Numbered from the stretch's first letter, positions 1-8,403 are shown. The stretch is DNA of 25,087 nucleotides from Bacteroidales bacterium (GCA_024762735.1 JANTGU010000005.1:1-25087); one strand, 5' to 3'. The notes: generated from the letters alone by a model not told the origin. Made by a program: numbers and translations.

Positions 1-671
1 GTTTGCTGACCGGCAATCATCAGTATTTTATCGTGCTTCGACCATTCACCGGCCAGTTGCTTAAGATATTTTTCCGAAAGAGTTTTTACTTTCTTTTCCG
101 TGGACAAGACAGTTCCCTCAACCGGTTTTTCGGTTGTGTTGTAGAGTGGTTCGGAAAATGGCAGGTTAATATGAACGGGACCCGGCTCCGGAAAATGAGC
201 CAAATCAATAGCACGATTTATTATCCGGTTGGCCAATTCAAAAGCAGCCGGGGAGTCGATATTTTCAGGCAGCTCAAAACTGGCCTTAATGTAATTGCTG
301 TAAACATCTTTTTGACGGATGGTTTGCCCGTCGCCCACATCAATCAGTTCCGGAGGCCGGTCAGCGGTAAAAATCAGCAGGGGGACTTTCTGGTAATAAG
401 CTTCGGCAATGGCGGGAGCGTAGTTGAGCGGGGCACTGCCCGAGGTGCAGGCAATGGCTGTGGCTTTTCCTTTTTCCATCGACATGCCCAGGGCAAAAAA
501 AGCGGCGCTGCGTTCATCAATCATGCTCAGGGCATTTATTGCAGGGTGATTGGCAAACGACAGCACGATGGGTGCATTGCGCGAACCGGGCGAAATAATA
601 ATGTCGGACAGCCCTTTTTTTACAAAGATATCAGCCAACAGGCTTACCGATTTTTTATCTGATGTTATCAT
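1..671 (-). CDS. menD: MenD, SEPHCHC synthase, N-terminal part (partial, runs off window)
   Basis: MenD is the thiamine-diphosphate enzyme that joins isochorismate and 2-oxoglutarate to make SEPHCHC in menaquinone synthesis. Reading the minus strand from the ATG at 671 gives 223 uninterrupted codons to the window edge. The N-terminal ThDP-binding domain is recognisable: SPGSRNAP at about residues 28-35, DERSAAFFALGM around 52-63, ACTSGSAP around 73-80, then TADRPPEL and GDGQTIRQ. These are typical MenD signatures. The C-terminal half lies outside the window. The start is 25 nt downstream of the wecE stop, so the two genes may be co-transcribed, although they share no pathway. Menaquinone fits an anaerobically respiring Bacteroidota. 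A long open frame on the opposite strand here is its shadow. Confidence 0.93.
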   Translation of the reverse strand, partial: MITSDKKSVSLLADIFVKKGLSDIIISPGSRNAPIVLSFANHPAINALSMIDERSAAFFALGMSMEKGKATAIACTSGSAPLNYAPAIAEAYYQKVPLLIFTADRPPELIDVGDGQTIRQKDVYSNYIKASFELPENIDSPAAFELANRIINRAIDLAHFPEPGPVHINLPFSEPLYNTTEKPVEGTVLSTEKKVKTLSEKYLKQLAGEWSKHDKILMIAGQQ

Positions 672-696
672 GCTAAAGTAGCTAAAATCAGGAGGG

Positions 697-1830
697 TTAA
701 TTGAAAAATTCCTTGACCTTGTCCGAAATCATATCCACAATCATCAGCGGCAGCTCGTAAAAAAAGGGCAGTCTGATAAGGGTGTCAGCAAACCGTTCGG
801 CGTTAGGCAGCGGCCTCCCATCGTGTTTGCTTTTGTAATAAGGACTGTTATGCAGGGGCAAGTAATGAAAAACCGTCATAATATGTTTACTATCCATAAA
901 CTTTATCAGGGCATCGCGTTGCATTTTATCGTCTAACAACAGGTAAAACATGTGGCCGTTGTTGGTGGAAAAATCAGGGATATGGGGCACTTTTGCAAAG
1001 CCTTTTTCTTCCAGGACTTTTAGGTTTTCGTAATATCGCTCCCAGATTTTGATGCGCTTTTGCTGAATATCATCCATGTTTTCCAACTGGGCGTAAAGCA
1101 TGCCCGAAATCAACTCCGAAGGCATATACGATGCCCCCAGGCCTACCCACTCGTATTGATCAACCTCTCCCCGCTCGAAAGCAGCTCGGTTGGTTCCTTT
1201 GTCCCAGATGATATCCGCTTTGTCGATGTATTTTTCGTTGTTAACGGCCAGCAACCCGCCTTCACCGCTGCTCACGTTTTTGGTTTCGTGAAAAGAAAAG
1301 GCGGCAAAATCACCAAAAGTTCCCAAAGGTTTCCCTTTATAATAGGAGTCGATGGCATGAGCCATATCTTCCATTAAAATAAGATCGTACTTTTTTGCCA
1401 GCGCCACCGCTTTATCCATATCAACTGCCACGCCGCCATAATGCATCACCAGCAGCACTTTAGTTTTGTCGGTAATGAGGGCTTCAACCTTATTCATATC
1501 CATGTTGGGATGATCAGCAAGGCTGTCGGCAAAAACAATGTTTGCGCCACGCAACATAAACGGGCTGGTGGTTGAAACAAACGTAAACGAAGGCATGATA
1601 ACCTCGTCACCCTCTTTTAAATCCATCAGCAGGGCGGCCATTTCAAAGGCATCGGTGCAGGAGGTGGTCATGTAAGTTTTTTTAAATCCCCATCGCTCCT
1701 CGAAAAAGTAGTGGCACATTTTGGTAAAAGCCCCATTGCCTGAAAGGTGTCCGTAATAGGCCGCGTTAACTATATTCTGAACCTCTTTTCCCGCGAAATA
1801 CGGTTTGTTAAAAGGAATCTTGTCAATCAT
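697..1830 (-). CDS. wecE: dTDP-4-amino-4,6-dideoxygalactose transaminase (WecE/RffA), DegT/DnrJ/EryC1 family
   Basis: This PLP-dependent sugar aminotransferase transfers an amino group from glutamate to dTDP-4-keto-6-deoxyglucose, giving dTDP-Fuc4N for surface polysaccharide. The 377 residues match the length of E. coli WecE (about 376) and align with it along the whole protein from the N-terminal IPFNKP. Visible motifs are the EVIMPSFTFVST segment near residues 76-87, the PLP-ring aspartate in EDMAHA (about 154-159), and the Schiff-base lysine K184 in SFHETKN, followed by GEGG. C-terminal VFHYLPLH also matches WecE. It is a cytoplasmic enzyme. No other polysaccharide genes adjoin it; menD follows after 25 nt. 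The exact sugar product is inferred from similarity to WecE; a related 4-amino sugar is possible. Confidence 0.9.
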   Translation of the reverse strand: MIDKIPFNKPYFAGKEVQNIVNAAYYGHLSGNGAFTKMCHYFFEERWGFKKTYMTTSCTDAFEMAALLMDLKEGDEVIMPSFTFVSTTSPFMLRGANIVFADSLADHPNMDMNKVEALITDKTKVLLVMHYGGVAVDMDKAVALAKKYDLILMEDMAHAIDSYYKGKPLGTFGDFAAFSFHETKNVSSGEGGLLAVNNEKYIDKADIIWDKGTNRAAFERGEVDQYEWVGLGASYMPSELISGMLYAQLENMDDIQQKRIKIWERYYENLKVLEEKGFAKVPHIPDFSTNNGHMFYLLLDDKMQRDALIKFMDSKHIMTVFHYLPLHNSPYYKSKHDGRPLPNAERFADTLIRLPFFYELPLMIVDMISDKVKEFFN

Positions 1831-1847
1831 TATTTAAAAAGTTTTCG

Positions 1848-1855
1848 CAAAGGTA
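1848..1855 (-). promoter_or_regulatory. Candidate -7 element upstream of wecE
   Basis: On the minus strand this reads TACCTTTG, a perfect match to the Bacteroidota -7 box TAnnTTTG, 17 nt before the wecE ATG. No good TTG lies at the expected -33 distance, so the call rests on the -7 box only. Confidence 0.4.
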
Positions 1856-1954
1856 TTGAAGTTGTTTGAAGTTCTATTAAAAATTTGGAAAAATGATTCT
1901 GCGACCCGGCAAAACAAAGCAGTTGCATTCCAAAGGCAAACCAAGGCAAGGGTA

Positions 1955-2025
1955 GTCACACGGTTGCAAATCTTTAAAGGGGGGGCATTAGAAGAGGGGT
2001 ACATTCGGATTGCAAATCCGAACGA
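1955..2025. repeat. Intergenic hairpin repeat, family C (GCA-loop palindrome)
   Basis: The perfect hairpin TTCGGATT-GCA-AATCCGAA lies at 2004-2022, and a related half-site, CACGGTTGCAAATC, lies about 45 nt to its left. A second hairpin with the same GCA loop but a different stem is at 25030-25050. It sits just past the stop of the PBP1A gene, between that gene and wecE. The stem-loop looks like a tRNA-Cys anticodon arm, but no D arm, T arm or acceptor stem is present. Apart from this repeat I see nothing in the 219-nt gap except the wecE -7 box. Confidence 0.5.
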
Positions 2026-2049
2026 GCCAGTGTGTGTCTTAGCAACTAC

Positions 2050-4329
2050 CTAAAACTCATCCCCATCATCAAAATTGGTGTTTCCCTGGTTGTCTTTTTG
2101 ATTGGCTTTTTCGCAGTCAAACTCGATGGAGATATCTTTTAACGGTGGCTGGAATTTATCTGTTTTGTAAATATTAAGACTGGAATCAGCATAGACTCTG
2201 TTCATGTATAAAGCCCAAATGGGAAGTGCCATGTTGGCGCCCTGCCCCAGATGAATGGTACGGAAGTGTACCGACCGGTCTTCTGCACCAACCCAAATAC
2301 CCGTAGTAAGCTTGGGGGTGATACCCATAAACCAACCATCGGATTGATTCTGGGTGGTTCCGGTTTTCCCGGCAATTTCGTTGTTGTAGCCGTAACGATA
2401 CCGAAGCCGGATGCCTGTACCGCTTTCGATAACCCCTCGCATCAGCTGAATCATCTTGTAGGCTGTAACTTCATCCATGGCTTCCGTTTTTTCGGGCACA
2501 AACTGTTCGATGACGTTGCCGTTTTTGTCTTCAATTTTGGTTACAAATACGGGTTTGATGTAAACCCCTTTGTTGGCGAGGGTGTTCATGGCTCCCACCA
2601 TTTCGTATAGCGAAAGATCCGGTGTACCCAACGCAATGGAAGGCACGGCCGGGATTTTTGACTTGACGCCCATCTTACGAGCCATCTGTATCACCGACTG
2701 CGGTGAAAAACGGCTAATCAGGTAAGCCGATATCCAGTTGTTGGAGTTAGCCAGTGCCCATTTCAGGGTTACCTCTTCACCCACTCTTTTGGTGTCGGAG
2801 TTACGCGGTGTCCAGTAGGTGCCATCACCCAGCTCCACGCTGTACGAGATGTTGGGAATTTTAGTGCAAGGCGTAAACTCACCTTCCTGCATGGCCAGCG
2901 AGTAAAGAAACGGCTTGAACGTGGAGCCCACTTGCCGTTTACCCTGCGTTACATGGTCGAATTGGAAAAACCGGTAGTCGATTCCCCCCACGTAAGCTTT
3001 GACAAACCCTGTTTTTGATTCCATCGACATCAACCCGGCATGCAGGAAAAACTTGTTGTAGCGAATGGAATCGTACGGAGTCATGACCGTGTCGACAGGA
3101 CCGTTCCACGAAAAAAGCACCATCTCGGTAGGTGTTTTAAACGATTTCATGATCGAGTCCATTGATACGCCTGCTCTTCTAAGCTTTTTGTAGCGTTGAC
3201 TTCTTCTCAGGCTTCGCATCATCAGCTTGTCCACCTGCTCGGCTACTTCATCGGGCTCTCCTTTAAAAACGAACGGGGCGTAGGTATAACCTTTCCAGTG
3301 CTCATAAAAAGCCGGCTGCAGGTTTTGACTCAGGTGTTCGCGAACAGCTTCCTCAGCATAGCGCTGCATGCGTGAATCAATGGTGGTGTATATTTTCAAT
3401 CCATCCTTGTAAAGGTTGTAGGGGGTGCCATCGGGTTTGAAGTGATTGGCACACCATTTTTTCATTTCACTGCGCAGGTACTCTCTAAAATAGGTGGCAA
3501 GCCCCTGGTTGTGGTTAAGGTTTTTGTATTTTGACACCCCCAGCGGCAGTTGCATCACCGAGTCGGCAGTGGCTCGCGTAATAAAACCGTATTTGGCCAT
3601 TTGCGAAATAACCAGGTTGCGGCGTTTAACGGCGTTATCAGGATGTAAAATAGGGCTGTAGCGTGTGGGGGCGTTAACTACTCCGGCCATCAGCGCTGCT
3701 TCCTGAAGGTTAAGCGAGTCAGGTACTTTTCCAAAAAAGGTACGCGATGCCTGTTTGATGCCATAGGCGTTGTGGCCAAAGAAAACCGTGTTCAGATACA
3801 TGGCAACAATTTCCTCTTTGGAATAGTATTTTTCCAGCTTGGCGGCCGTGACCCACTCCTGAAATTTACGAATAACCAGTTGAGGTTTTGAAAGTCTTCC
3901 GCGTGGAAACAGGTTTTTGGCCAGCTGTTGCGTGATGGTACTTCCCCCGCCTTTGCTTTTGCCTGATAGTACACCGTAAAGCACTCTTCCCAAAGCCTTT
4001 TCATCGATGCCCGAGTGGTCGTAAAACCTGACGTCCTCGATGGCAAGCAGGGCTTTGATGAGATTGGGCGATATATGCTGATAGGTAACATTGGATCGGT
4101 TTTCAATAAAAAAAGTTCCCAGAATTACCTTGTCGGAGGAATAAATCTCCGTGGCCAGGTTGCTGTTGGGGTTTTCAAGTTCTTCAAAGGTTGGCATCTT
4201 GCCAAACCACCCATCGGCCACCCCGTAAAAAAAGAGGGTGACAAGAGCTGCCATGCCAATGTATAACATCCAGAATTTTACCAGATAGTTGAAAACCTTT
4301 TTTTTCTTTGTTGTTTTTTCTTCGCTCAT
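2050..4329 (-). CDS. Class A penicillin-binding protein 1A (glycosyltransferase 51 + transpeptidase)
   Basis: This bifunctional enzyme polymerises lipid II into glycan strands and cross-links the peptides in the periplasm. Its 759 residues suit the family. A lysine-rich cytoplasmic tail precedes one membrane helix at about 16-38. The GT51 domain (about 70-250) carries EDVRFYDHSGID with catalytic E98, GGSTITQQLAKN (128-139) and the RKFQEW..AAKLE motif (154-166) with E158. The transpeptidase domain (about 430-710) has SxxK as S469-T-F-K472, SxN as S529-N-N531 and K655-T-G657. All catalytic residues are present. An acidic linker ends the protein. The gene starts 12 nt after the gldH stop and so probably shares its transcript. 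Confidence 0.95.
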   Translation of the reverse strand: MSEEKTTKKKKVFNYLVKFWMLYIGMAALVTLFFYGVADGWFGKMPTFEELENPNSNLATEIYSSDKVILGTFFIENRSNVTYQHISPNLIKALLAIEDVRFYDHSGIDEKALGRVLYGVLSGKSKGGGSTITQQLAKNLFPRGRLSKPQLVIRKFQEWVTAAKLEKYYSKEEIVAMYLNTVFFGHNAYGIKQASRTFFGKVPDSLNLQEAALMAGVVNAPTRYSPILHPDNAVKRRNLVISQMAKYGFITRATADSVMQLPLGVSKYKNLNHNQGLATYFREYLRSEMKKWCANHFKPDGTPYNLYKDGLKIYTTIDSRMQRYAEEAVREHLSQNLQPAFYEHWKGYTYAPFVFKGEPDEVAEQVDKLMMRSLRRSQRYKKLRRAGVSMDSIMKSFKTPTEMVLFSWNGPVDTVMTPYDSIRYNKFFLHAGLMSMESKTGFVKAYVGGIDYRFFQFDHVTQGKRQVGSTFKPFLYSLAMQEGEFTPCTKIPNISYSVELGDGTYWTPRNSDTKRVGEEVTLKWALANSNNWISAYLISRFSPQSVIQMARKMGVKSKIPAVPSIALGTPDLSLYEMVGAMNTLANKGVYIKPVFVTKIEDKNGNVIEQFVPEKTEAMDEVTAYKMIQLMRGVIESGTGIRLRYRYGYNNEIAGKTGTTQNQSDGWFMGITPKLTTGIWVGAEDRSVHFRTIHLGQGANMALPIWALYMNRVYADSSLNIYKTDKFQPPLKDISIEFDCEKANQKDNQGNTNFDDGDEF

Positions 4330-4341
4330 AACCTTTTCAAA

Positions 4342-4812
4342 CTACTTTGATTCAGAAATATTAATGCCAATGTCGAGAATGTTTTTTAAGGTGTCCTGTC
4401 GCATGGCCTGCTGAAAATAGAATTGGTATTGACCACTTTCCGGGAACTTCAGTCCGTGTCGTATTAAAATATTGTCCTCTTTAACATTGCTCCAACCTTT
4501 GCCAAACCATTTTCCGCTATTGTCGGCCAACACGCACTCCAGGGTGTCGCGGGTAAAGGTGCTATCAGGAAACTGTGTGGTTAAGAACAGATAAAGGTTG
4601 CTATAGCGGTAATCGGTATTGTGACGAATGGTCACAAAAAAGTCATATCGTTTGGCAGTATCGTTAACAGTAACATCGAAATGAGCCAGGTTGTCTTTAA
4701 ACCACCTTCCGTTTTCAATGCCAACATGCTTTTGGTAAAGGGTATGCCTGCCGCAGGAAGTGATAAGCAGCACCCCGGCCATGAATAAAAGCGACTGAAA
4801 TACAGTTTTCAT
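4342..4812 (-). CDS. gldH: Gliding motility lipoprotein GldH
   Basis: GldH is a small lipoprotein required for gliding in Flavobacterium and widely kept in Bacteroidota that do not visibly glide; its biochemical role is not settled. The 156 residues begin with a lipoprotein signal peptide (hydrophobic residues 8-17) and a lipobox LITSC with the lipidated cysteine at C20. The mature part is a predicted beta-rich domain with the characteristic pattern of tyrosine- and aspartate-rich strands (NTDYRYSNLYLFL near 65-77) and no enzyme motif. It lies 62 nt after the RicT/PSP1 gene and 12 nt before the PBP1A gene, an order common in this phylum. The other gld genes are not in this window. Confidence 0.88.
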   Translation of the reverse strand: MKTVFQSLLFMAGVLLITSCGRHTLYQKHVGIENGRWFKDNLAHFDVTVNDTAKRYDFFVTIRHNTDYRYSNLYLFLTTQFPDSTFTRDTLECVLADNSGKWFGKGWSNVKEDNILIRHGLKFPESGQYQFYFQQAMRQDTLKNILDIGINISESK

Positions 4813-4874
4813 ATTGAATGATTAACAACCTTTTTTATAAATGGAAAATGTTTAAAATTATTGTGCGTTGACCC

Positions 4875-5981
4875 TTATATATAACTCGACAGCTGGTCGA
4901 TATCGCTGTTGTCGGCATTGGCTATTTGCTCTTTTTCAATGGCGAAGCCTTCAAGGTCAGCAGGGAACTTATTGTTCTTGTTCATCTGGATAAGCTTTTT
5001 TACCTGATCGATATGAATGGCCATAAGGTTATTGGGGTCGGATTTGTAAGCATACCACATAACCTGTTTAAGCACGTCGCTTTTTTTGTAAAAGGCAATA
5101 CCCTTTTTCGATTTCAGCGGCACGCGGTTATCGGGAAAGGTTTTTAACGCGTCGGCATAATCATCTACCTCGTAATTCAGGCAGCATTTTAGTTTGCCAC
5201 ATTGCCCTGCTAACTTTTGCGGATTCAACGACAGTTGCTGTACCCTGGCCGAGTTGGTGGAAACGCTTTTAAAATTACTAATCCATGATGCACAGCAGAG
5301 CTCGCGACCGCAGGACCCAATGCCACCCAGTTTGGCTGCTTCCTGGCGTACTCCAATTTGCCGCATTTCGATGCGAATGTGGAAATTTTCGGCCAGTTTT
5401 TTTATCAGTTCTCTAAAATCAACCCGGTCGTTGGCGGTGTAATAAAATACCGCTTTGGTTTTGTCTCCCTGGTACTCCACGTCGTTAATCTTCATTTCCA
5501 GCCCCAGATTCATGGCTATCTCACGACTTTTAAAAATCGTTTTGTCCTCCATTTCGATGGCTTTCAACCAGTTTTCAACATCAGCGGTACGAGCGTAACG
5601 GTACACCTTTTTAATGTCTGATTTGGCCGGATCAACTTTCTTACGCTTCATCTGAAGCATCACGGCGTCACCTGTTAACGATACTATTCCTATGTCATGA
5701 CCCGAGACAGCTTCAACGGCTACCACATCGCCTACGCTTAGCAACAGGTCAGCAGGTTGCTTAAAAAAATCTTTATGATCGTTTTTGAAGCGTACCTCCA
5801 CATAAAGCTGCTCTTCATCTTCAATGGGATTCTTGTAATCTTCGAGCCAGTTAAACGAACTCAATTTACAACATCGCAATTGATTTACCTTCTTCGAGTT
5901 TTCACCGTCAGAAGGCATGCAACAGCCGCGAGAGGTATTAAGGTCGATGGTTTGAGTCGATTTATCTATATATTCGTTCAT
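4875..5981 (-). CDS. ricT: PSP1-domain protein, RicT/YaaT family Fe-S protein
   Basis: This is a 368-residue cytoplasmic protein of the PSP1/RicT family. In Bacillus subtilis RicT (YaaT) acts with RicA and RicF in an Fe-S-containing complex that affects RNase Y and developmental phosphorelay; the Bacteroidota role is not defined. The core at about 85-280 contains the diagnostic cysteine clusters GSCGRELCC (C224, C229, C230) and GQCGKLKCC (C261, C266, C267), which fit iron-sulfur binding. Two extra CC pairs (C20-C21, C37-C38) occur in the N-terminal extension. The C-terminal 90 residues are lysine-rich and variable. A promoter with a perfect -7 box lies just upstream. It is the first gene of a likely operon with gldH and PBP1A. 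RicA and RicF are not encoded nearby. Confidence 0.85.
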   Translation of the reverse strand: MNEYIDKSTQTIDLNTSRGCCMPSDGENSKKVNQLRCCKLSSFNWLEDYKNPIEDEEQLYVEVRFKNDHKDFFKQPADLLLSVGDVVAVEAVSGHDIGIVSLTGDAVMLQMKRKKVDPAKSDIKKVYRYARTADVENWLKAIEMEDKTIFKSREIAMNLGLEMKINDVEYQGDKTKAVFYYTANDRVDFRELIKKLAENFHIRIEMRQIGVRQEAAKLGGIGSCGRELCCASWISNFKSVSTNSARVQQLSLNPQKLAGQCGKLKCCLNYEVDDYADALKTFPDNRVPLKSKKGIAFYKKSDVLKQVMWYAYKSDPNNLMAIHIDQVKKLIQMNKNNKFPADLEGFAIEKEQIANADNSDIDQLSSYI

Positions 5982-6006
5982 GGTAATCTTTCTAAATTCT
6001 AATCGA

Positions 6007-6034
6007 CAAAGGTAGCAAAATTATATCTTGCCAA
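6007..6034 (-). promoter_or_regulatory. Promoter of the ricT-gldH-PBP1A operon
   Basis: The minus strand reads TTG, 17 nt, TACCTTTG, matching the Bacteroidota -33/-7 pattern, with the -7 box ending 25 nt before the ricT ATG. A second perfect -7 box, TAATTTTG, overlaps the spacer at 6016-6023 without a good -33 partner, so two start sites are possible. Confidence 0.6.
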
Positions 6035-6091
6035 TCAGGCTTTTTATTTATTGGAAATAGTTGGCAGACTGAGCCTGATTTACCTCCGCTG

Positions 6092-7240
6092 TTACGAAAT
6101 TGCTTTTCGTCCCCGGTTAAGCAGCACCGCCAGGGTAAGACTTAAATCGCCAAACAGAATGGCGGGGTGGGCATTGCGCTCAATGTGATACACAGCCTCG
6201 TTCAGTGCCTCGTAAAAATCGTATTGATTGGATTGGTTGATGTATTTGGCGAAATTATTAAAAAAGGTCTTCTCATCCGGCTTGCCGGTTACCAGGTTGC
6301 CGTTGTTAGCATTAATTTGAATGCTGTTGTGCACCACCTGAAGTCCGTATTGTAAAAAGCTTTTTTGTTTTTCACGCCCTATGGTAGCCAGTTTTTGGAC
6401 AAAGGTAAAAAGGGCCGGGTAGTCGTACTTATAACAGAGCAGCAACCACTCTCTAAAACGTTCGAAGTTGGAGTGGTCATCTTCCAATTGGGATGACAGC
6501 ATGATGGCACGGCTCCAGTTTCCATTGGCGTTGGCCACCAGTTCATCCAGTTGCGACTGGTCAATTCCGGGTTGCTGTTGCAAAGCATTCCGCAACACCT
6601 CATCCTTAATTTTAGGCACTTTAACAAGCTGAGCCCGTGAGCGTACCGTGGGCAGCAACATCTCATACCTTTCGGCCACTAAAAATATCAGGGTGTCCTG
6701 TGGCGGCTCTTCAAAGGTTTTTAGCAATTTGTTGGCCGGTGCTGCATCCATGCGCTCGGCCATCCAGATAACAGCAACTTTATAGGTCGCTTCAAACGAT
6801 TTAAGACTCAGGGTTTTTATCAGGTTGTTGGCATCGCGGGCGTAAATGCTGCCTTGCTTGTTTCCAATGTTTAAAAAGGAGTACCAATCGTTTTGAACCC
6901 CGTAACCTTTTGCTTTTTGCAGGTATTCGATCCACTGTTTCGAAAAAAGTTCGGAGGAGGGGTTTTCGGTAGTTTTTTCAGGCTTGTTCGAGGGGAAGAT
7001 AAAATGGAGGTCAGGATGTGAAAATTTCTCGTACTTAATGCACGATGAACAGTGTCCGCAGCTGTCGTCTTCCTGCTTGTTTTTACAGTTCAGGTATTGT
7101 GCGAAGGCGATGGCCAGGGGCAGCGTTCCCGAACCCTCCGGACCCAAAAACAGCTGGGTGTGCGCCACCCGTCCTTCTTTATAGGCATTGAGCAGTTTTG
7201 CTTTTACCTCTTCCTGACCAATGATATCGTTAAATCGCAT
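6092..7240 (-). CDS. holB: DNA polymerase III subunit delta' (clamp loader)
   Basis: Delta' is the stator subunit of the clamp loader that places the sliding clamp on DNA. The 382 residues start with MRFNDIIGQEEVK, typical of clamp-loader ATPase folds. The Walker A region is degenerate (GPEGSGT, residues 33-39, with no lysine), as expected for delta', which does not hydrolyse ATP. A zinc-binding knuckle follows with C52, C61, C64 and C67. The LLKTFEEPPQDTLIFLVA segment and a degenerate sensor (RSRAQL in place of SRC) come later, before the C-terminal collar domain. It lies 110 nt upstream of ricT on the same strand, but ricT has its own promoter. DnaX is the main alternative and is excluded by length and by the Walker A loss. 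Confidence 0.92.
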   Translation of the reverse strand: MRFNDIIGQEEVKAKLLNAYKEGRVAHTQLFLGPEGSGTLPLAIAFAQYLNCKNKQEDDSCGHCSSCIKYEKFSHPDLHFIFPSNKPEKTTENPSSELFSKQWIEYLQKAKGYGVQNDWYSFLNIGNKQGSIYARDANNLIKTLSLKSFEATYKVAVIWMAERMDAAPANKLLKTFEEPPQDTLIFLVAERYEMLLPTVRSRAQLVKVPKIKDEVLRNALQQQPGIDQSQLDELVANANGNWSRAIMLSSQLEDDHSNFERFREWLLLCYKYDYPALFTFVQKLATIGREKQKSFLQYGLQVVHNSIQINANNGNLVTGKPDEKTFFNNFAKYINQSNQYDFYEALNEAVYHIERNAHPAILFGDLSLTLAVLLNRGRKAIS

Positions 7241-7247
7241 AGGGGGT

Positions 7248-7255
7248 CAAAATTA
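7248..7255 (-). promoter_or_regulatory. Candidate -7 element upstream of holB
   Basis: Reads TAATTTTG on the minus strand, a perfect TAnnTTTG match, only 7 nt before the holB ATG. Transcription from it would be leaderless or nearly so. No strong -33 TTG is seen. Confidence 0.3.
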
Positions 7256-7297
7256 GAAAAAAGAGCGGTGCATTTACTTTTATATTGTTTATTTTTT

Positions 7298-7305
7298 CAT
7301 CTTTG
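7298..7305 (+). promoter_or_regulatory. Candidate -7 element upstream of the small zinc-ribbon gene
   Basis: CATCTTTG differs from TAnnTTTG at one fixed position. It lies 36 nt before the ATG at 7342 and back-to-back with the holB signal. No clear -33 element is present. Confidence 0.3.
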
Positions 7306-7341
7306 CCGTCCAATTATCGAAATATATAAATACATCATATT

Positions 7342-7527
7342 ATGGAAAATCATAACGAAAAACATTGTCTGGTTTGTCAACGTGACGAGCAGACTGTTCC
7401 CCTGGTAAGAGTAGATTTTAAAGGAAACGAGTATTGGATTTGCCCGCAGCACATTCCCGTGCTCATTCACGATCCGCAGAAGCTGGAAGGTATGTTGCCC
7501 GGCGCTGAAAATATGCAGGCCGGGTAA
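7342..7527 (+). CDS. Small conserved-looking zinc-ribbon protein, function unknown
   Basis: This is a 61-residue protein with no recognised function. It has a CxxC pair (C9, C12) and a CPQH group (C34, H37), a plausible single zinc site of the CxxC...CxxH type. The spacing KHCLVCQ...FKGNEYWICPQHIPVLIHDP resembles small Bacteroidota proteins annotated as hypothetical zinc-ribbon proteins. There is no signal peptide or membrane segment, so it is probably cytoplasmic. It diverges from holB, separated by 101 nt, and converges on the RNA methyltransferase gene. Its reality is supported by the motif, a plausible -7 box and the absence of a competing frame. Confidence 0.7.
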   Translation: MENHNEKHCLVCQRDEQTVPLVRVDFKGNEYWICPQHIPVLIHDPQKLEGMLPGAENMQAG

Positions 7528-7650
7528 GGGTTTGTCGTGAGGCTCGTGCTATTTTGCTTCCTGCTGATGGCTGTAATTAGTTTTCTTTAAGGAGTTGTCA
7601 TTTGCCTTTCAGGCATTATTCAGCCTAGTTATACGGTGTAGCTTTATTTA

Positions 7651-8403
7651 TTAACGGCGGAACTCGTAGCACAGTATGGCCGTGGCTACCGCGGCATTCA
7701 ACGACTCGGCTCCCGATTTACCTTTGCTAAACGCCGGGATGGTAATTTTGTGCGTGATAAGCGACAGGTAATCTTTTGAGATGCCATGCGCTTCGCTGCC
7801 AATTAAAATCACCCCTTTGCCCTGCTTTTCAACGCTGTTAACCGGGTCGCCATGCAAAAAGGCACCGTAAACATCAATGTCGGTGGGCATTTCGGTTAAT
7901 ATCTTTTCCAGGTCTAAATAATAAACCCGTACCCTGGCCAACGATCCCATGGTGGCCTGCACTACTTTAGGGTTGTAAACATCAACCGTTTCATGTGTGC
8001 ATAGAATGTTTTTAATGCCAAACCAGTCGGCCGTACGAACAATGGTTCCCAGGTTGCCGGGATCTTTAATGCCGTCCAGGGCCAGCACGTAATCATCGAT
8101 AGTCCCGGGATTAAAATCAGGAAGCTCAGGGAGCTTAAACACCGCCAACACTTCGGACGGGTTTTTTAACGATGACATCATCTCCATCTCTTTACCCGAT
8201 ACCTGCTGCACGTTATGCTCTTTCGCTCTTTCAGTAAACTTTTCAATCCACGACTCACGGGCAAAAAGCCATTGCAGCCGGAAAGGGCTGTTAAGCAGTT
8301 CAAGCACGTTGGTGCTGCCTTCGGCAACAAACAGGTTGTACTCGTTTCTGTACTTTTTTAGGTGTAGCGATTTTATTAATTTTATCTGTGCTTTGGTTGG
8401 CAT
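7651..8403 (-). CDS. TrmH/SpoU-family RNA 2'-O-methyltransferase
   Basis: SPOUT-class enzymes transfer a methyl group from S-adenosylmethionine to a ribose 2'-OH in rRNA or tRNA. The 250 residues comprise an N-terminal substrate-binding domain (about 1-95, with KYRNEYNLFVAEG typical of the RlmB-like subgroup) and a knotted C-terminal domain. The three SpoU motifs are clear: motif 1 with N117 and R123 in DPGNLGTIVRTAD, motif 2 IGSEAHGIS (201-209), and motif 3 with S234-L-N236 in ESLNAAVA. Substrate specificity cannot be told from sequence alone; an rRNA guanosine is likely by similarity to RlmB. It sits downstream of, but separated by a terminator from, the S6-S18-L9 operon. Confidence 0.9.
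   Translation of the reverse strand: MPTKAQIKLIKSLHLKKYRNEYNLFVAEGSTNVLELLNSPFRLQWLFARESWIEKFTERAKEHNVQQVSGKEMEMMSSLKNPSEVLAVFKLPELPDFNPGTIDDYVLALDGIKDPGNLGTIVRTADWFGIKNILCTHETVDVYNPKVVQATMGSLARVRVYYLDLEKILTEMPTDIDVYGAFLHGDPVNSVEKQGKGVILIGSEAHGISKDYLSLITHKITIPAFSKGKSGAESLNAAVATAILCYEFRR

Noticed and set aside
3..662. 219-codon open frame on the plus strand at the left edge
   Set aside because: It is the antisense shadow of menD, whose minus-strand product has clear family motifs throughout.
1990..2040. Possible tRNA-Cys gene, because CGGATTGCAAATCCG equals its anticodon arm
   Set aside because: No acceptor stem, D arm, T arm or GTTCGA-type T loop can be formed around it, and a sister hairpin at 25030-25050 has a different stem.
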